A stretch of DNA of 64,000 bases, taken from positions 1,160,501 through 1,224,500 of the forward strand of contig NZ_JAPPRC010000003.1 of the NCBI RefSeq assembly GCF_026672425.1, read 5' to 3'. Position 1 is the first letter of the stretch. The number at the start of each line of letters is the position of its first letter. Below the pieces are notes generated by a model. The model was not told the origin of the DNA, ran no database searches, and was given only the letters and a program-made list of their open reading frames with translations. This document shows positions 1 through 10,942 of this stretch, piece by piece. The translations under genes and the position numbers were made by a program. This DNA comes from Pannonibacter sp. SL95. GTDB taxonomy: Bacteria > Pseudomonadota > Alphaproteobacteria > Rhizobiales > Stappiaceae.

Positions 1-453
1 GACAGCGCCCTGATTGGCCGCCAGACCTTTGCCCGCGACCTGACGCCAGACGTGTTCCGCAAGGAACTGGCCCGCGCCCGCACCTTCGGCCAGGTCAAGG
101 ACGTCGAGAAGCTCTGGGCCATGGGCTTTGCCCTCGGCTCGTCGCTGGAGAATTCGGTCGCCATCGCCGAAGATCGCGTGCTCAACCCGGAAGGCACCCG
201 CTGGCCGGACGAATTCGTCCGCCACAAGGCGCTGGATGCCGTGGGTGACCTCGCCCTTGCCGGCCTGCCGATTCTTGGCATCTACCGCTCCTTCAAGGGC
301 GGCCACAAGATGAACCACGCCATTCTCGAAGCCCTGTTCACCCGCGGCGGTGACGGCTACGAGATCGTGGAAGCACCGGTCTGGCGCGACAACAGCCAGT
401 CCGCCGGCCGCCCGGCCCTCGCCGCCGCCGCCTTCGGCCCCGACGTTTCCTGA
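1..453 (+). CDS. lpxC: UDP-3-O-acyl-N-acetylglucosamine deacetylase, C-terminal part (5' end outside window)
   Basis: This is the 3' part of LpxC, the zinc-dependent deacetylase that performs the committed step of lipid A synthesis in the cytoplasm. The frame is open from base 1 and ends at TGA 451-453, leaving 150 residues. Visible family signatures are KLWAMGFALGSSLENSVAI, the metal-binding HKALDAVGD motif and the later GGHKMNH histidine segment. The tail after the last conserved motif is Ala/Pro-rich and variable. bamD and recN follow on the same strand, the usual alphaproteobacterial order downstream of ftsZ. The start is missing, so nothing can be said about its regulation. Confidence 0.95.
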   Translation, partial: DSALIGRQTFARDLTPDVFRKELARARTFGQVKDVEKLWAMGFALGSSLENSVAIAEDRVLNPEGTRWPDEFVRHKALDAVGDLALAGLPILGIYRSFKGGHKMNHAILEALFTRGGDGYEIVEAPVWRDNSQSAGRPALAAAAFGPDVS

Positions 454-465
454 TCATCAGACCAG

Positions 466-627
466 CCCCATCCTTCGTCATGCCATGGCTCGACCATGGC
501 ATCCATGCCGTGACCTCTCCGTGCGATCAGCGGAACACGGCTGGGCACGTCTCCAGGTTCGCTACATTCCCCGCGCGTTAAGGCAACGGCATGGATGCCA
601 TGATCAAGTCATGGCATGACGACCGGG
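466..627. repeat. Palindromic intergenic element, copy 1 (full)
   Basis: A 162-base unit repeated nearly identically at 701-862. Its ends (477-511 and 586-620) are inverted copies of one another over 35 bases, and each arm is itself a hairpin (CCATGG-5-CCATGG on the left, CCATGA-5-TCATGG on the right). The differences between the arms are compensatory, so each hairpin is kept. This resembles a REP/BIME or MITE-like element; no transposase is encoded. Confidence 0.75.
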
Positions 628-700
628 GGACCCGGGATCGCATCCGCCCCCCGCACTCCGATCTGATCCGCGAGACTCCACAAGCCGATATCTGGCCACA

Positions 701-862
701 CCCCATCCTTCGTCATGCCATGGCTCGACCATGGCATCCATGCCGTGCCCTCTCCGCACGGTGAGCGGAACACGGCTGGGCACGTCTCCAGGTTCGCTAC
801 GTTCCCCGCGGGTTAAGGCAACGGCATGGATGCCATGATCAAGTCATGGCATGACGACCGGG
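701..862. repeat. Palindromic intergenic element, copy 2 (full)
   Basis: Second full copy of the 162-base unit, in the same orientation as copy 1, with only a few substitutions in the middle. About 20 bases immediately upstream are also shared with the sequence before copy 3, so the duplicated segment extends slightly beyond the inverted-repeat element. Confidence 0.75.
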
Positions 863-958
863 AGAACACGGTCCCCGTTCCCGCCGCACGCTGCCCCGTG
901 CGCCGTCCTAACTCGCACGCCAACCCGCAAGGCTCCGCAAGCCGATCCCCCGGCCACA

Positions 959-1024
959 CCCCATCCTTCGTCATGCCATGGCTCGACCATGGCATCCATG
1001 CCGTGACCTCTCCGTGCGATCAGC
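959..1024. repeat. Palindromic intergenic element, copy 3 (left end only)
   Basis: Contains only the left arm and the first part of the centre found in the two full copies. The right arm is missing, so this is a truncated copy. Confidence 0.65.
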
Positions 1025-1381
1025 CCTGCATGACGCCAAAGAGGGGGGCATCAACCTCCCACGTCCCCCCAGGCCGCGCCGGGCAATCCTGTCAAATCGG
1101 CCCGTGCTATCCCTCCGCCACAAAAAAGCTTAAAAAACTCGACACATGGCGTGGCAGGTCCTGCCATGATCCGGTAAAAGCCTTGCCTTGGAAAATGGTT
1201 GGCATTTTCCACGCGGCAGCTTAAGCCTTGGCCACGGTCTGGGTTTGGCCTGCCTGATCGATTTCCGCTCCGGTGCAGTCACCGCGTCGGCAATCGATCA
1301 CGCATCAATACGATGGATCCGTTTCAGTCCGGTCAGTGTGGCCGGTTCGCGGGCGGTGTCCTGGGCAAGGAGTTGGAAGGC

Positions 1382-2245
1382 GTGCTGGACAACATGGCGA
1401 CCGGGACAGGCAAGCGTCCGCGCAGGAAGACGATCCTCATCCACTCCCTGCTGATAGCCACCGCATTGGTGCTGACGGCGTGCTCGTCCAAGGACGATGA
1501 TGATCTGGCCCTGGACGATACGCCCGCAGAGGTGCTGTTCAACGAGGGTCTGGCGCTGCGCAATGCCGGGCGTCTGTCCGATGCCGGCAAGAAGTTCACC
1601 GAGCTCGACAAGCTGTATCCCTATTCGGAATACGCCAAGAAGTCGCTGATGAATCTTGCCTACATCAACTTCTCGCTCGGCCGTTATCCCGAGACGGTCA
1701 CGGCTGCCGAGCGGTTCACCACGCTCTATCCGGGCAGCGAGGATATGCCCTATGCGCTCTATCTGATCGGCCAGGCCTATTACCGGCAGATCCCGGATGT
1801 CTCGCGCGACCAGAAGATCACCGAACAGGCCGCCTCGGCCCTGAACGAACTGATCACCCGCTATCCGGACAGCGAGTATACCGCTGACGCCAAGACGAAG
1901 CTGCTCGTTGCCTATGACCAGCTCGCCGGCAAGGAAATGCAGGTTGGCCGCTACTATCTGGAAAAGCGCAACTACATCGCCGCGATCAACCGCTTCAAGT
2001 CCGTGGTCATCAACTACCAGACCACGCGCCATGTCGAGGAAGCGCTCGCACGCCTGACCGAATCCTACTATGCGCTCGGCGTGGTCAATGAGGCGCAGAC
2101 GGCTGCCGCCATCCTTGGTCACAATTATCCGGACAGCCAGTGGTACAAGGACTCCTACTCGCTGCTCCAGAAGGGTGGCTACGAGCCGTCCGAGGATCGT
2201 GGCAGCTGGATCAGCAAGGCCTTCCAGGGCGTCAAGCTGTTCTGA
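1382..2245 (+). CDS. bamD: Outer membrane assembly lipoprotein BamD
   Basis: BamD is the essential lipoprotein of the BAM complex, which folds beta-barrel proteins into the outer membrane. The N-terminus is a lipoprotein signal: basic KRPRRK, a hydrophobic stretch and the lipobox LTAC with the acylated Cys at residue 34. The rest (about 50-280) is tetratricopeptide-like, for example the segments ALRNAGRLSDAGKKF and YPYSEYAKKS. I chose GTG 1382 because AAGGAG (1367-1372) lies 9 bases upstream; ATG 1394 is the alternative and has no nearby ribosome site. At 287 residues it fits the family. recN follows 38 bases later. Confidence 0.93.
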   Translation: MLDNMATGTGKRPRRKTILIHSLLIATALVLTACSSKDDDDLALDDTPAEVLFNEGLALRNAGRLSDAGKKFTELDKLYPYSEYAKKSLMNLAYINFSLGRYPETVTAAERFTTLYPGSEDMPYALYLIGQAYYRQIPDVSRDQKITEQAASALNELITRYPDSEYTADAKTKLLVAYDQLAGKEMQVGRYYLEKRNYIAAINRFKSVVINYQTTRHVEEALARLTESYYALGVVNEAQTAAAILGHNYPDSQWYKDSYSLLQKGGYEPSEDRGSWISKAFQGVKLF

Positions 2246-2283
2246 CGCCGGACGACCGGGACTGAAGGGGCAGGGCATCTTTC

Positions 2284-3954
2284 ATGCTGTCGACACTCTC
2301 CATCCGCGACATCGTGCTGATCGACCGGCTGGACATCGACTTTTCCGGTGGCATGACCGTGCTCACCGGCGAGACGGGTGCCGGTAAATCGATCCTGCTC
2401 GATGCCTTGACGCTCGCACTCGGCGGGCGCGGCGATGCCGGGCTTGTCCGTCATGGCGAGGCTCAGGGCCAGGTCGTCGCCGTCTTTGACGTGGCGGGTG
2501 CCCATCCCGTCCGTGCGCTCCTGCGCGAAAATGACGTTCCCGATGATGGCGACGTCATCCTGCGCCGCATCCAGACCCAGGACGGCCGCAGCCGCGCCTT
2601 CATCAACGATCAGCCGGTCAGCGTCGGTCTGCTGCGTCAGGCCGGTCTGATGCTGGTCGAGGTGCATGGCCAGCACGACGAGCGCGCGCTTGTCGATCCG
2701 GAAAGCCATCGCCTGCTGCTCGACAGTTTTGGCCGCCTTGATGGTGATGTTGCTGCGGTCGGCGACGCCTATGGCCGCCTGCGCGCCGCCGACAAGGCGC
2801 TGAAGGACCACAAGGCGCGCATCGAGGCGGCGCGGCGCGAAGCCGATTACCTGCGTGCCTCCGTTGACGAGCTGACCCGCCTTGCCCCAAAGCCGGGCGA
2901 GGAGACCGAGCTTGCCGAACGGCGCGCGGCCATGATGCAGGTCGAGAAGATCGCCGGCGATCTCAACGAGGCCTATGAAACGCTGAATGGCTCGGCCTCG
3001 CCGATCCCGGAACTCGCCAGCCTGATGCGGCGGCTCGAGCGCAAGGCCGATCAGGCGCCGCAGATGCTGTCCGGACCGGTATCGTCCCTTGGGACTGCGC
3101 TTGATGCGCTGGAAGAGGCCCGCGCCGGGCTTGAAGCCGCGATCCGCCAGACGGATTTCGATCCGCGCGAACTGGAAGCAACCGAGGAACGCCTGTTTGC
3201 CCTGCGCGCCGCCGCGCGCAAGTTCTCGGTGTCGGTGGAAGACCTGCCGGCGCTCACCGCGCGTATGGCTGCCGACCTTGGCGATCTCGACGCGGGCGAG
3301 GAAAAACTCGATGCGCTGGCCGCCGCGGCCAGCACCGCGCGCAAGGCCTTTGATGACATCGCCAGCAAGCTGACCGCCGCGCGGGCCGCAACGGCACGCA
3401 AACTCGAAGCTGCCGTTGCTGCCGAATTGCCGTCCCTGAAGCTGGAACGGGCCCGCTTCATTGTCGAGATCACCAGCGACGCTGACAACCGCACCGCGAC
3501 CGGCGTCGACATGGTGGAATTCTGGGTCCAGACCAATCCGGGCACCCGGCCCGGGCCGATCATGAAGGTCGCTTCCGGCGGCGAGCTCTCCCGCTTCCTG
3601 CTGGCGCTGAAAGTGTCGCTGGCCGACAGCGGGTCCGTACCGACGCTCGTTTTCGACGAGATCGACACCGGTGTTGGCGGTGCTGTTGCTGAAGCCATCG
3701 GCTGGCGTCTTGCGCGCCTTGCCCGCAGCGTTCAGGTCCTGACCGTCACCCATGCGCCGCAGGTGGCCGCGCGGGCCGATGGGCACTTCCTTATCGCCAA
3801 GGAAGAGGTTGCCCCCGAACGTGTCGCCACCCGCATCACTCCGATTGACGAGGCCCATCGCCGCGAGGAAATCGCCCGGATGCTGGCCGGCAGCGTCATC
3901 ACCGACGAAGCCCGGGCCGCCGCCGCGCGGTTGATTGCGCAGACGGCGGGGTAG
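2284..3954 (+). CDS. recN: DNA repair ATPase RecN
   Basis: RecN is an SMC-like ATPase that acts early in double-strand break repair. The 556-residue protein has Walker A GETGAGKS at 29-36, a long central helical arm (about 160-370) typical of the coiled coil, the ABC signature ASGGELSRF near 430 and Walker B LVFDEIDTGVGG near 456. The C-terminal THAPQVAA segment matches the H-loop region. Length is normal for the family. It directly follows bamD and probably shares its transcript. I see no LexA-type operator in the 38-base gap, so any SOS control must come from further upstream. Confidence 0.96.
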   Translation: MLSTLSIRDIVLIDRLDIDFSGGMTVLTGETGAGKSILLDALTLALGGRGDAGLVRHGEAQGQVVAVFDVAGAHPVRALLRENDVPDDGDVILRRIQTQDGRSRAFINDQPVSVGLLRQAGLMLVEVHGQHDERALVDPESHRLLLDSFGRLDGDVAAVGDAYGRLRAADKALKDHKARIEAARREADYLRASVDELTRLAPKPGEETELAERRAAMMQVEKIAGDLNEAYETLNGSASPIPELASLMRRLERKADQAPQMLSGPVSSLGTALDALEEARAGLEAAIRQTDFDPRELEATEERLFALRAAARKFSVSVEDLPALTARMAADLGDLDAGEEKLDALAAAASTARKAFDDIASKLTAARAATARKLEAAVAAELPSLKLERARFIVEITSDADNRTATGVDMVEFWVQTNPGTRPGPIMKVASGGELSRFLLALKVSLADSGSVPTLVFDEIDTGVGGAVAEAIGWRLARLARSVQVLTVTHAPQVAARADGHFLIAKEEVAPERVATRITPIDEAHRREEIARMLAGSVITDEARAAAARLIAQTAG

Positions 3955-3966
3955 GGCGCGCGCCCG

Positions 3967-4215
3967 CTACTTGACGGTGGGCGTACGCATCGGTTCGGTC
4001 TGAAGCTGGGGCAGGTCCACCTTCGGCAATTCAACCTTGGGGACATCGACATTCGGGACGGTCAGTTCGATCGACACCTTGTCCTCCTCGGCAAAGCCAC
4101 CGTTGTAGGCGTAGAGCCCTGCGCCAACCGCAGCCACCAGCACGCCTCCGGCGATAAACCAGATCATGCGGGTGTTGTTGCTCTGACCATCGGTTTCATG
4201 AGTCCTGTAGGCCAT
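3967..4215 (-). CDS. Small single-pass membrane protein with a VxLPKV-type tail
   Basis: An 82-residue protein of unknown function, encoded against its neighbours between recN and ligA. AAGGAG lies a few bases before the ATG, which supports translation. A hydrophilic N-terminus (1-16) precedes one membrane segment (IWFIAGGVLVAAVGAGLYAY), followed by a short acidic stretch and a tail of alternating Val/Leu, Pro and Lys/Asp (VPNVDVPKVELPKVDLP). The tail would probably lie in the periplasm. The pattern suggests an extended, repetitive structural or binding segment, but I do not recognise the family. recN ends 12 bases from its stop codon, so the two genes converge. Confidence 0.7.
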   Translation of the reverse strand: MAYRTHETDGQSNNTRMIWFIAGGVLVAAVGAGLYAYNGGFAEEDKVSIELTVPNVDVPKVELPKVDLPQLQTEPMRTPTVK

Positions 4216-4292
4216 TGTGGTCTCCTTTTCGGTGTGCCCTAAATCCTGTCTTCGGGGTGGTAACGCTTGAGCTGCCGTATTTGTTCCGCTAA

Positions 4293-6500
<2,208 letters not shown>

Positions 6501-6503
6501 GGG

Positions 6504-6800
6504 ATGGTCGGCGGCCACCACTACTACGTCTACATGCTTGCCAGCAGGCTGGGTGGCACGCTGTACATCGGAGTGACCAACGATCTCCTTCGCCGGATCT
6601 CCGAACATCGGCTAGGTATCGGAAGCCGGTTTGCGGCGCGCTATGAAGTTCACCGGCTCGTCTACTACGAGCTGTTTGACGATGTTGAGCAGGCAATCCA
6701 CCGCGAGAAACAGCTCAAGCGCTGGAACCGCGCCTGGAAAATCCGCTTGATCGAGGAACAGAACCCGGATTGGGGCGATCTGTTTCCCGGACTTGTCTGA
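6504..6800 (+). CDS. GIY-YIG nuclease domain protein
   Basis: A 98-residue single-domain GIY-YIG protein. The signature is YYVYMLAS...TLYIGVTNDLLRRI, followed by the conserved histidine and FAARYEVHRLVYYE, and the family-typical EKQLKRWNRAWKIRLIEE. Small stand-alone members are common in proteobacteria and their biological role is poorly defined; nuclease activity is inferred from the fold. It begins 3 bases after ligA stops, so it is probably translated from the same transcript. Confidence 0.9.
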   Translation: MVGGHHYYVYMLASRLGGTLYIGVTNDLLRRISEHRLGIGSRFAARYEVHRLVYYELFDDVEQAIHREKQLKRWNRAWKIRLIEEQNPDWGDLFPGLV

Positions 6801-6808
6801 AATCTTCC

Positions 6809-6910
6809 TGTCATCCCGGTTTGCCGCAACGCGGCAAGACCGGGATCCAGTATCCGCAGGCGTAGCTGGAAGCAGGTGGTTACTGGATCCCCGCCTTCGC
6901 GGGGATGACA
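6809..6910. repeat. Intergenic palindromic repeat, family 2, copy 1
   Basis: A 102-base unit starting TGTCATCCCGG and ending in GGGGATGACA, so its ends are inverted repeats. The internal sequence is almost identical to 6964-7063. This is a REP-like element with no coding potential. Confidence 0.7.
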
Positions 6911-6963
6911 ATTTGAGTTTTTTGGAACTGCGCAATTTCCTGACTTCAGCGATGCCGTTTCGC

Positions 6964-7063
6964 TGTCATCCCGGTTTGCCGCAACGCGGTAAGACCGGGA
7001 TCCAGTATCCGCAGGCGTGGCTGGAAGCAGGTGGTTACTGGCCCCGCCTTCGCTGGCATGACA
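6964..7063. repeat. Intergenic palindromic repeat, family 2, copy 2
   Basis: Second copy in the same orientation, with a few substitutions and a 2-base deletion near the right end, which reads GGCATGACA rather than GGGATGACA. The pair fills much of the gap between the GIY-YIG gene and the helicase gene. Confidence 0.7.
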
Positions 7064-7177
7064 GCCGAATAGCCCCCACTACCCCCTCGCACCACGGGAA
7101 AACACACCCAGCCGCCTCGCTCTTGCCGTCATTGTTGCTATATTGTTCTCCGTGAGTAACCACATGCGGCGGGATGG

Positions 7178-9649
7178 ATGAGCGTGCCCACGGGATTTTC
7201 CGACGACTGGAGCGAGATCGACGCGGCCTATGACCAGGGTCCGTCAACGCCCGCGCCCGCCCATCGGCCACAGGGCGGGGGCATTGCTGCCCGGGCGCTC
7301 GCGGCGCGGCAGGGGACGCCTCAGGCGGCTGCCGCTGACTATCTTGCCGGCCTCAACCCGGAACAGCGGCTGGCGGTGGAAACCGTCGATGGCCCGGTTC
7401 TGGTGCTTGCCGGTGCCGGCACCGGCAAGACCAGGGTGCTGACCACCCGCATCGCGCATATCCTCGCCACCCAGCGCGCCTGGCCGTCCCAGATCCTCGC
7501 CGTCACCTTCACCAACAAGGCCGCGCGGGAGATGAAGGAGCGCATCGCCCATTACATCGGCCCGGGCGTCGAGGGCATGGCCTGGCTCGGCACGTTCCAT
7601 TCGATCTGCGTCAAGATCCTGCGCAACCACGCCGAGCTGGTCGGCCTCAAGTCGGGCTTCTCCATCCTCGACACCGATGACCAGCTGCGCCTGATGAAGC
7701 AGGTGATCCAGGCCGAGGGCCTCGACGAAAAGCGCTGGACCGCGCGCATGTTCGCCTCCGTGGTCGACAGCTGGAAGAACCGCGGCCTGACACCGAAAGA
7801 CATTCCGGAGGGCGAGGCGCGCGCCTTCGGCAATGGCAAGGGCCGCAAGCTCTATGCCGAATACCAGGACCGCCTGTCGGTGCTGAACGCGGCCGATTTC
7901 GGCGACCTGCTGCTCCACTGCATCACGCTGTTCAAGACGCATCCGGACGTTCTGAAGGACTACCAGCGCCGCTTCCGCTACATGCTGGTCGATGAGTACC
8001 AGGACACCAACATCGCCCAGTATCTGTGGCTGCGACTGCTGGCGCAGGGCAATTCCAACGTCTGCTGCGTCGGCGATGACGACCAGTCGATCTACGGCTG
8101 GCGCGGCGCGGAGGTGGACAACATCCTGCGCTTCGAGCACGACTTCCCCGGCGCCGTCGTGGTCCGCCTCGAGCGCAATTACCGCTCCACCAGCCACATC
8201 CTGGGCGCGGCCGCGCATTTGATCGCCCACAACGAGGGCCGTCTCGGCAAGACGCTGTTCACCGACGACAAGGACCCGGAAGCCGAAGCGGTCACCGTGG
8301 CATCGTCCTGGGATTCGGAAGAGGAAGCCCGCTCCATTGGCGAGGAGATCGAGGCGCTGCAGAACCAGGGCCATTCGCTCAACCAGATGGCCATCCTTGT
8401 GCGCGCGTCGTTCCAGATGCGCGAGTTCGAAGACCGGTTCGTCACGCTCGGTCTCAACTACCGGGTCATCGGCGGCCCGCGCTTCTATGAACGGCTCGAG
8501 ATCCGCGATGCCATGGCCTATTTCCGCTGCGTGGTGCAGCCGGCGGATGATCTGGCCTTCGAGCGCATCGTCAACACGCCGAAGCGTGGCCTCGGCGAGG
8601 CCAGCCTCAAGCTGGTGCATGAGCTGGCCCGCGCCAGCCGCATCCCGCTGCTGGAGGCCGCCACGCAGCTCTGCCGCACGGAAGAGCTGAAGCCGAAGGC
8701 ACGCAAGGCGCTGTCGGATCTCATCGCCAGCCTCGACCGCTGGCGGGCGCAGCTTGTTCACATGAAGCACTCGGAACTGGCCGAGATCATCCTGGACGAG
8801 AGCGGGTACACCGAGATGTGGCGGCTGGACCGCTCTGCCGAAGCGCCGGGCCGCCTCGACAACCTGAAGGAACTCGTCCGTTCGATGGAGGAGTTCGAAT
8901 CCCTGCCGGGCTTCCTTGAACACATTGCGCTGGTGATGGACCGGGATTCGGCCGATGCCGCCGATGCAGTGTCGATCATGACGCTGCATTCGGCCAAGGG
9001 GCTGGAGTTCGACACGGTGTTCCTGCCGGGCTGGGAGGAGGGGCTGTTCCCGCACCAGCGCGCGCTCGATGAAAGCGGACGTGCTGGCCTCGAAGAAGAA
9101 CGGCGTCTGGCCTATGTCGGCATCACGCGTGCTCGTAAGCGGGCCAAGATCTGGTTTGCCTCCAACCGCCGCATCCACGGCTCTTGGCAGTCCAGCATCC
9201 CCTCGCGCTTCCTGGACGAGCTGCCTGAAAAGCACGTCGAGGTGGTCGAAAGTTCCACCCGGTACGGCGGCTACAGTGGTGGCGGCTATGGTGGCGGCAA
9301 CGCCTATGGCGTCTCCCGCTTCGATGCCCGCGATCCGTTCCAGAATACCTATTCGACGCCGGGCTGGCAGCGGGCGCAGCGCGCGCGCGATGCGGGCAGC
9401 CAGGACCATGGCAACCGCTCCGACATGCGCTCTTCCCGCACACGGGCCCAAGGACCTCTGACCATCGAGGGGCAACTGGTTGCCCGCTCCACCTCCGAGA
9501 CCCCGTCCAGCTTTGAAAAGGGTGAGCGGGTGTTCCACATCAAGTTCGGCTATGGCCGCATCACGGCCATCGAAGGCAACAAGCTGACGATCGATTTCGA
9601 GAAGGCGGGCGAGAAACGGGTGATCGACAGCTTCGTCGAGCGGCACTGA
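7178..9649 (+). CDS. uvrD: ATP-dependent DNA helicase, UvrD/PcrA type (superfamily I)
   Basis: A 3'-5' DNA helicase of the UvrD/Rep/PcrA family, acting in nucleotide excision and mismatch repair and in removing replication obstacles. The 823-residue protein has Walker A GAGTGKTR near 79-86, motif Ia VTFTNKAAREMKER, Walker B DEYQDTN near 272, GDDDQSIYGWRGA, and the later MTLHSAKGLEFDTVFLPGWE and AYVGITRARKR motifs. The first 55 residues are a variable Pro/Ala-rich extension. A Gly/Tyr-rich linker near 690-710 precedes a C-terminal domain (ERVFHIKFGYGRI) typical of PcrA/UvrD. UvrD and PcrA cannot be told apart with certainty here. Confidence 0.95.
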   Translation: MSVPTGFSDDWSEIDAAYDQGPSTPAPAHRPQGGGIAARALAARQGTPQAAAADYLAGLNPEQRLAVETVDGPVLVLAGAGTGKTRVLTTRIAHILATQRAWPSQILAVTFTNKAAREMKERIAHYIGPGVEGMAWLGTFHSICVKILRNHAELVGLKSGFSILDTDDQLRLMKQVIQAEGLDEKRWTARMFASVVDSWKNRGLTPKDIPEGEARAFGNGKGRKLYAEYQDRLSVLNAADFGDLLLHCITLFKTHPDVLKDYQRRFRYMLVDEYQDTNIAQYLWLRLLAQGNSNVCCVGDDDQSIYGWRGAEVDNILRFEHDFPGAVVVRLERNYRSTSHILGAAAHLIAHNEGRLGKTLFTDDKDPEAEAVTVASSWDSEEEARSIGEEIEALQNQGHSLNQMAILVRASFQMREFEDRFVTLGLNYRVIGGPRFYERLEIRDAMAYFRCVVQPADDLAFERIVNTPKRGLGEASLKLVHELARASRIPLLEAATQLCRTEELKPKARKALSDLIASLDRWRAQLVHMKHSELAEIILDESGYTEMWRLDRSAEAPGRLDNLKELVRSMEEFESLPGFLEHIALVMDRDSADAADAVSIMTLHSAKGLEFDTVFLPGWEEGLFPHQRALDESGRAGLEEERRLAYVGITRARKRAKIWFASNRRIHGSWQSSIPSRFLDELPEKHVEVVESSTRYGGYSGGGYGGGNAYGVSRFDARDPFQNTYSTPGWQRAQRARDAGSQDHGNRSDMRSSRTRAQGPLTIEGQLVARSTSETPSSFEKGERVFHIKFGYGRITAIEGNKLTIDFEKAGEKRVIDSFVERH

Positions 9650-10225
9650 GCGGGGCCAGTCGAGGCTAAACGGAAAGCGCGGCGCAGGTGTCGCGTGACC
9701 ATGCCGGTCGAGGTCGGGCGCCGTCGTGATGGCGCGAATCGTGGCCGAAAGCCAAGGGCTTTGCCGCGTACCAGTGCCGTTTTTGGGCGAGCTGGTCTCC
9801 CTGTTCGTCAACTTGCACTCTCGTGCCCGATGCGAGGGACGGGGTGAGGGTTGCGCCGATCCTGTGCACAAGCCACTCTTCAAGGCACCCTTGTTAGCTA
9901 AGCGGAAATGCAGGCAGGCAATCTGGCCTCAGCTTTGCGTCTGACGAACCAACTTCCGGCAGCATCCGGAGCTTTTTATTTCTCGATAGAAGATTTGCTC
10001 CTGAAATTTACCAAAAAGACGATAATTTTGCTTTTATTCCTAAGATATTAATCCTCTAATCAGGCAGTAATATTGTTATTCTGTTTTATTTTATCGTGTA
10101 TATGGTATTTAAATTGTTATTGATTCTGAATTAAAACTGCAATACGTTGTATTTCTTCGGAAAAGTACGGAAAAACTTTGATGAAAAATATTGTGGCCAA
10201 GACAGTCCATAGGCATATTGGCCAT
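9650..10225. other. Gap uvrD-response regulator, AT-rich in its second half
   Basis: No credible gene. From about 9960 to 10180 the composition changes sharply to A/T-rich, unlike the rest of the window. This part must hold the promoter of the two-component pair, but several overlapping TATAAT-like strings make a specific choice unsafe. Confidence 0.5.
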
Positions 10226-10942
10226 ATGCGTGCAAATGAACATATCCTGATCGTCGAGGACGACCCCGAAATCGGTTCTCTGATGGAACATCACTTGACC
10301 AGCCACGGCTGGCGGGTATCGCTTGCGCGCAGTGGTGCCGAGATGGAGCAGCAGATGGCGACCAACCGGGTCGACCTCATCGTGCTGGATCTCATGCTGC
10401 CCGGCGAGGATGGTCTCAGCATCTGTCACCGGCTCCGGGCGTCCAGCGCCATCCCGATCATCATCGTTTCTGCCAAGTCCGACGATTTCGACCGGGTTAT
10501 CGGGCTTGAGGTTGGTGCAGATGACTATCTTGCCAAGCCCTTCAACCCGCGCGAATTGATCGCGCGCATCCGGGCACTGTTTCGCCGCATGGAACTGGGG
10601 GCTGCGACACCGTCCCTGCATGGCCGCCGGCTGAAGTTCGATGGCTGGGTGCTCGACTGTGTTGCGCACACGCTGCACAATCCGGTCGGCGCCATCGTCA
10701 CGCTGACGCCCGCCGAACTGGCGCTGCTGCAGGTGTTCTGCGAAAGGCCGGCACGGGTGCTCAGCCGCGAGCAACTCGTCGACCTGACCACCGGCGTCGG
10801 AACCAGTGCCACGGGCCGCAACATCGACATCCTGGTCAGCCGGCTGCGCTCAAAGCTGGAGCCGTCTTCGACGGGCGGCCAATTTATCCGCACCGTACGC
10901 GCGGGCGGGTATGAGTTCATTGCCGAAGTGAGTGTCGCGTGA
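10226..10942 (+). CDS. Two-component response regulator, OmpR/PhoB family
   Basis: A DNA-binding response regulator partnered with the overlapping kinase gene. The receiver domain has the acidic pocket VEDDPE, the phospho-acceptor Asp55 in VLDLMLPGEDG, and the conserved Lys in YLAKPFNPREL. A winged-helix output domain follows (LTPAELALLQVFCERPARVLSREQL, then GRNIDILVSRLRSKLE and IRTVRAGGYEF). I chose ATG 10226 because it puts the aspartate at the usual position; ATG 10178 would add 16 residues encoded by AT-rich sequence. Neither start has a strong ribosome site. The signal and target genes are unknown. Confidence 0.93.
   Translation: MRANEHILIVEDDPEIGSLMEHHLTSHGWRVSLARSGAEMEQQMATNRVDLIVLDLMLPGEDGLSICHRLRASSAIPIIIVSAKSDDFDRVIGLEVGADDYLAKPFNPRELIARIRALFRRMELGAATPSLHGRRLKFDGWVLDCVAHTLHNPVGAIVTLTPAELALLQVFCERPARVLSREQLVDLTTGVGTSATGRNIDILVSRLRSKLEPSSTGGQFIRTVRAGGYEFIAEVSVA

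Larger units (their letters stand above)
454..1381. other. Gap lpxC-bamD: repeat-filled, no convincing gene
   Basis: No reading frame here resembles a protein. The stretch is dominated by three copies of a palindromic repeat (466-627, 701-862, 959-1024) separated by unrelated spacer. The last 250 bases before bamD contain A-rich runs near 1120-1140 and must carry any separate bamD promoter, but I see no clear -35/-10 pair. Confidence 0.6.

Noticed and set aside
466-1024. CRISPR array
   Set aside because: The repeats are 160 bases long, only two to three in number and palindromic, with no cas genes nearby.
826-1224. Open frame of 132 codons between lpxC and bamD
   Set aside because: It runs through two copies of the palindromic repeat and has no protein-like composition or ribosome site.
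2179-3858. Long open frame on the minus strand opposite recN
   Set aside because: It is a mirror of the RecN coding sequence caused by high GC content; RecN motifs are complete on the plus strand. The same holds for the long minus-strand frames opposite ligA, uvrD and the aminopeptidase gene.
6809-7063. Insertion sequence
   Set aside because: The units are about 100 bases and encode no transposase; they fit a REP-like repeat better.
9726-9944. 72-codon frame after the helicase gene
   Set aside because: No similarity, no ribosome site and a mixed composition; it lies in an apparent non-coding gap.
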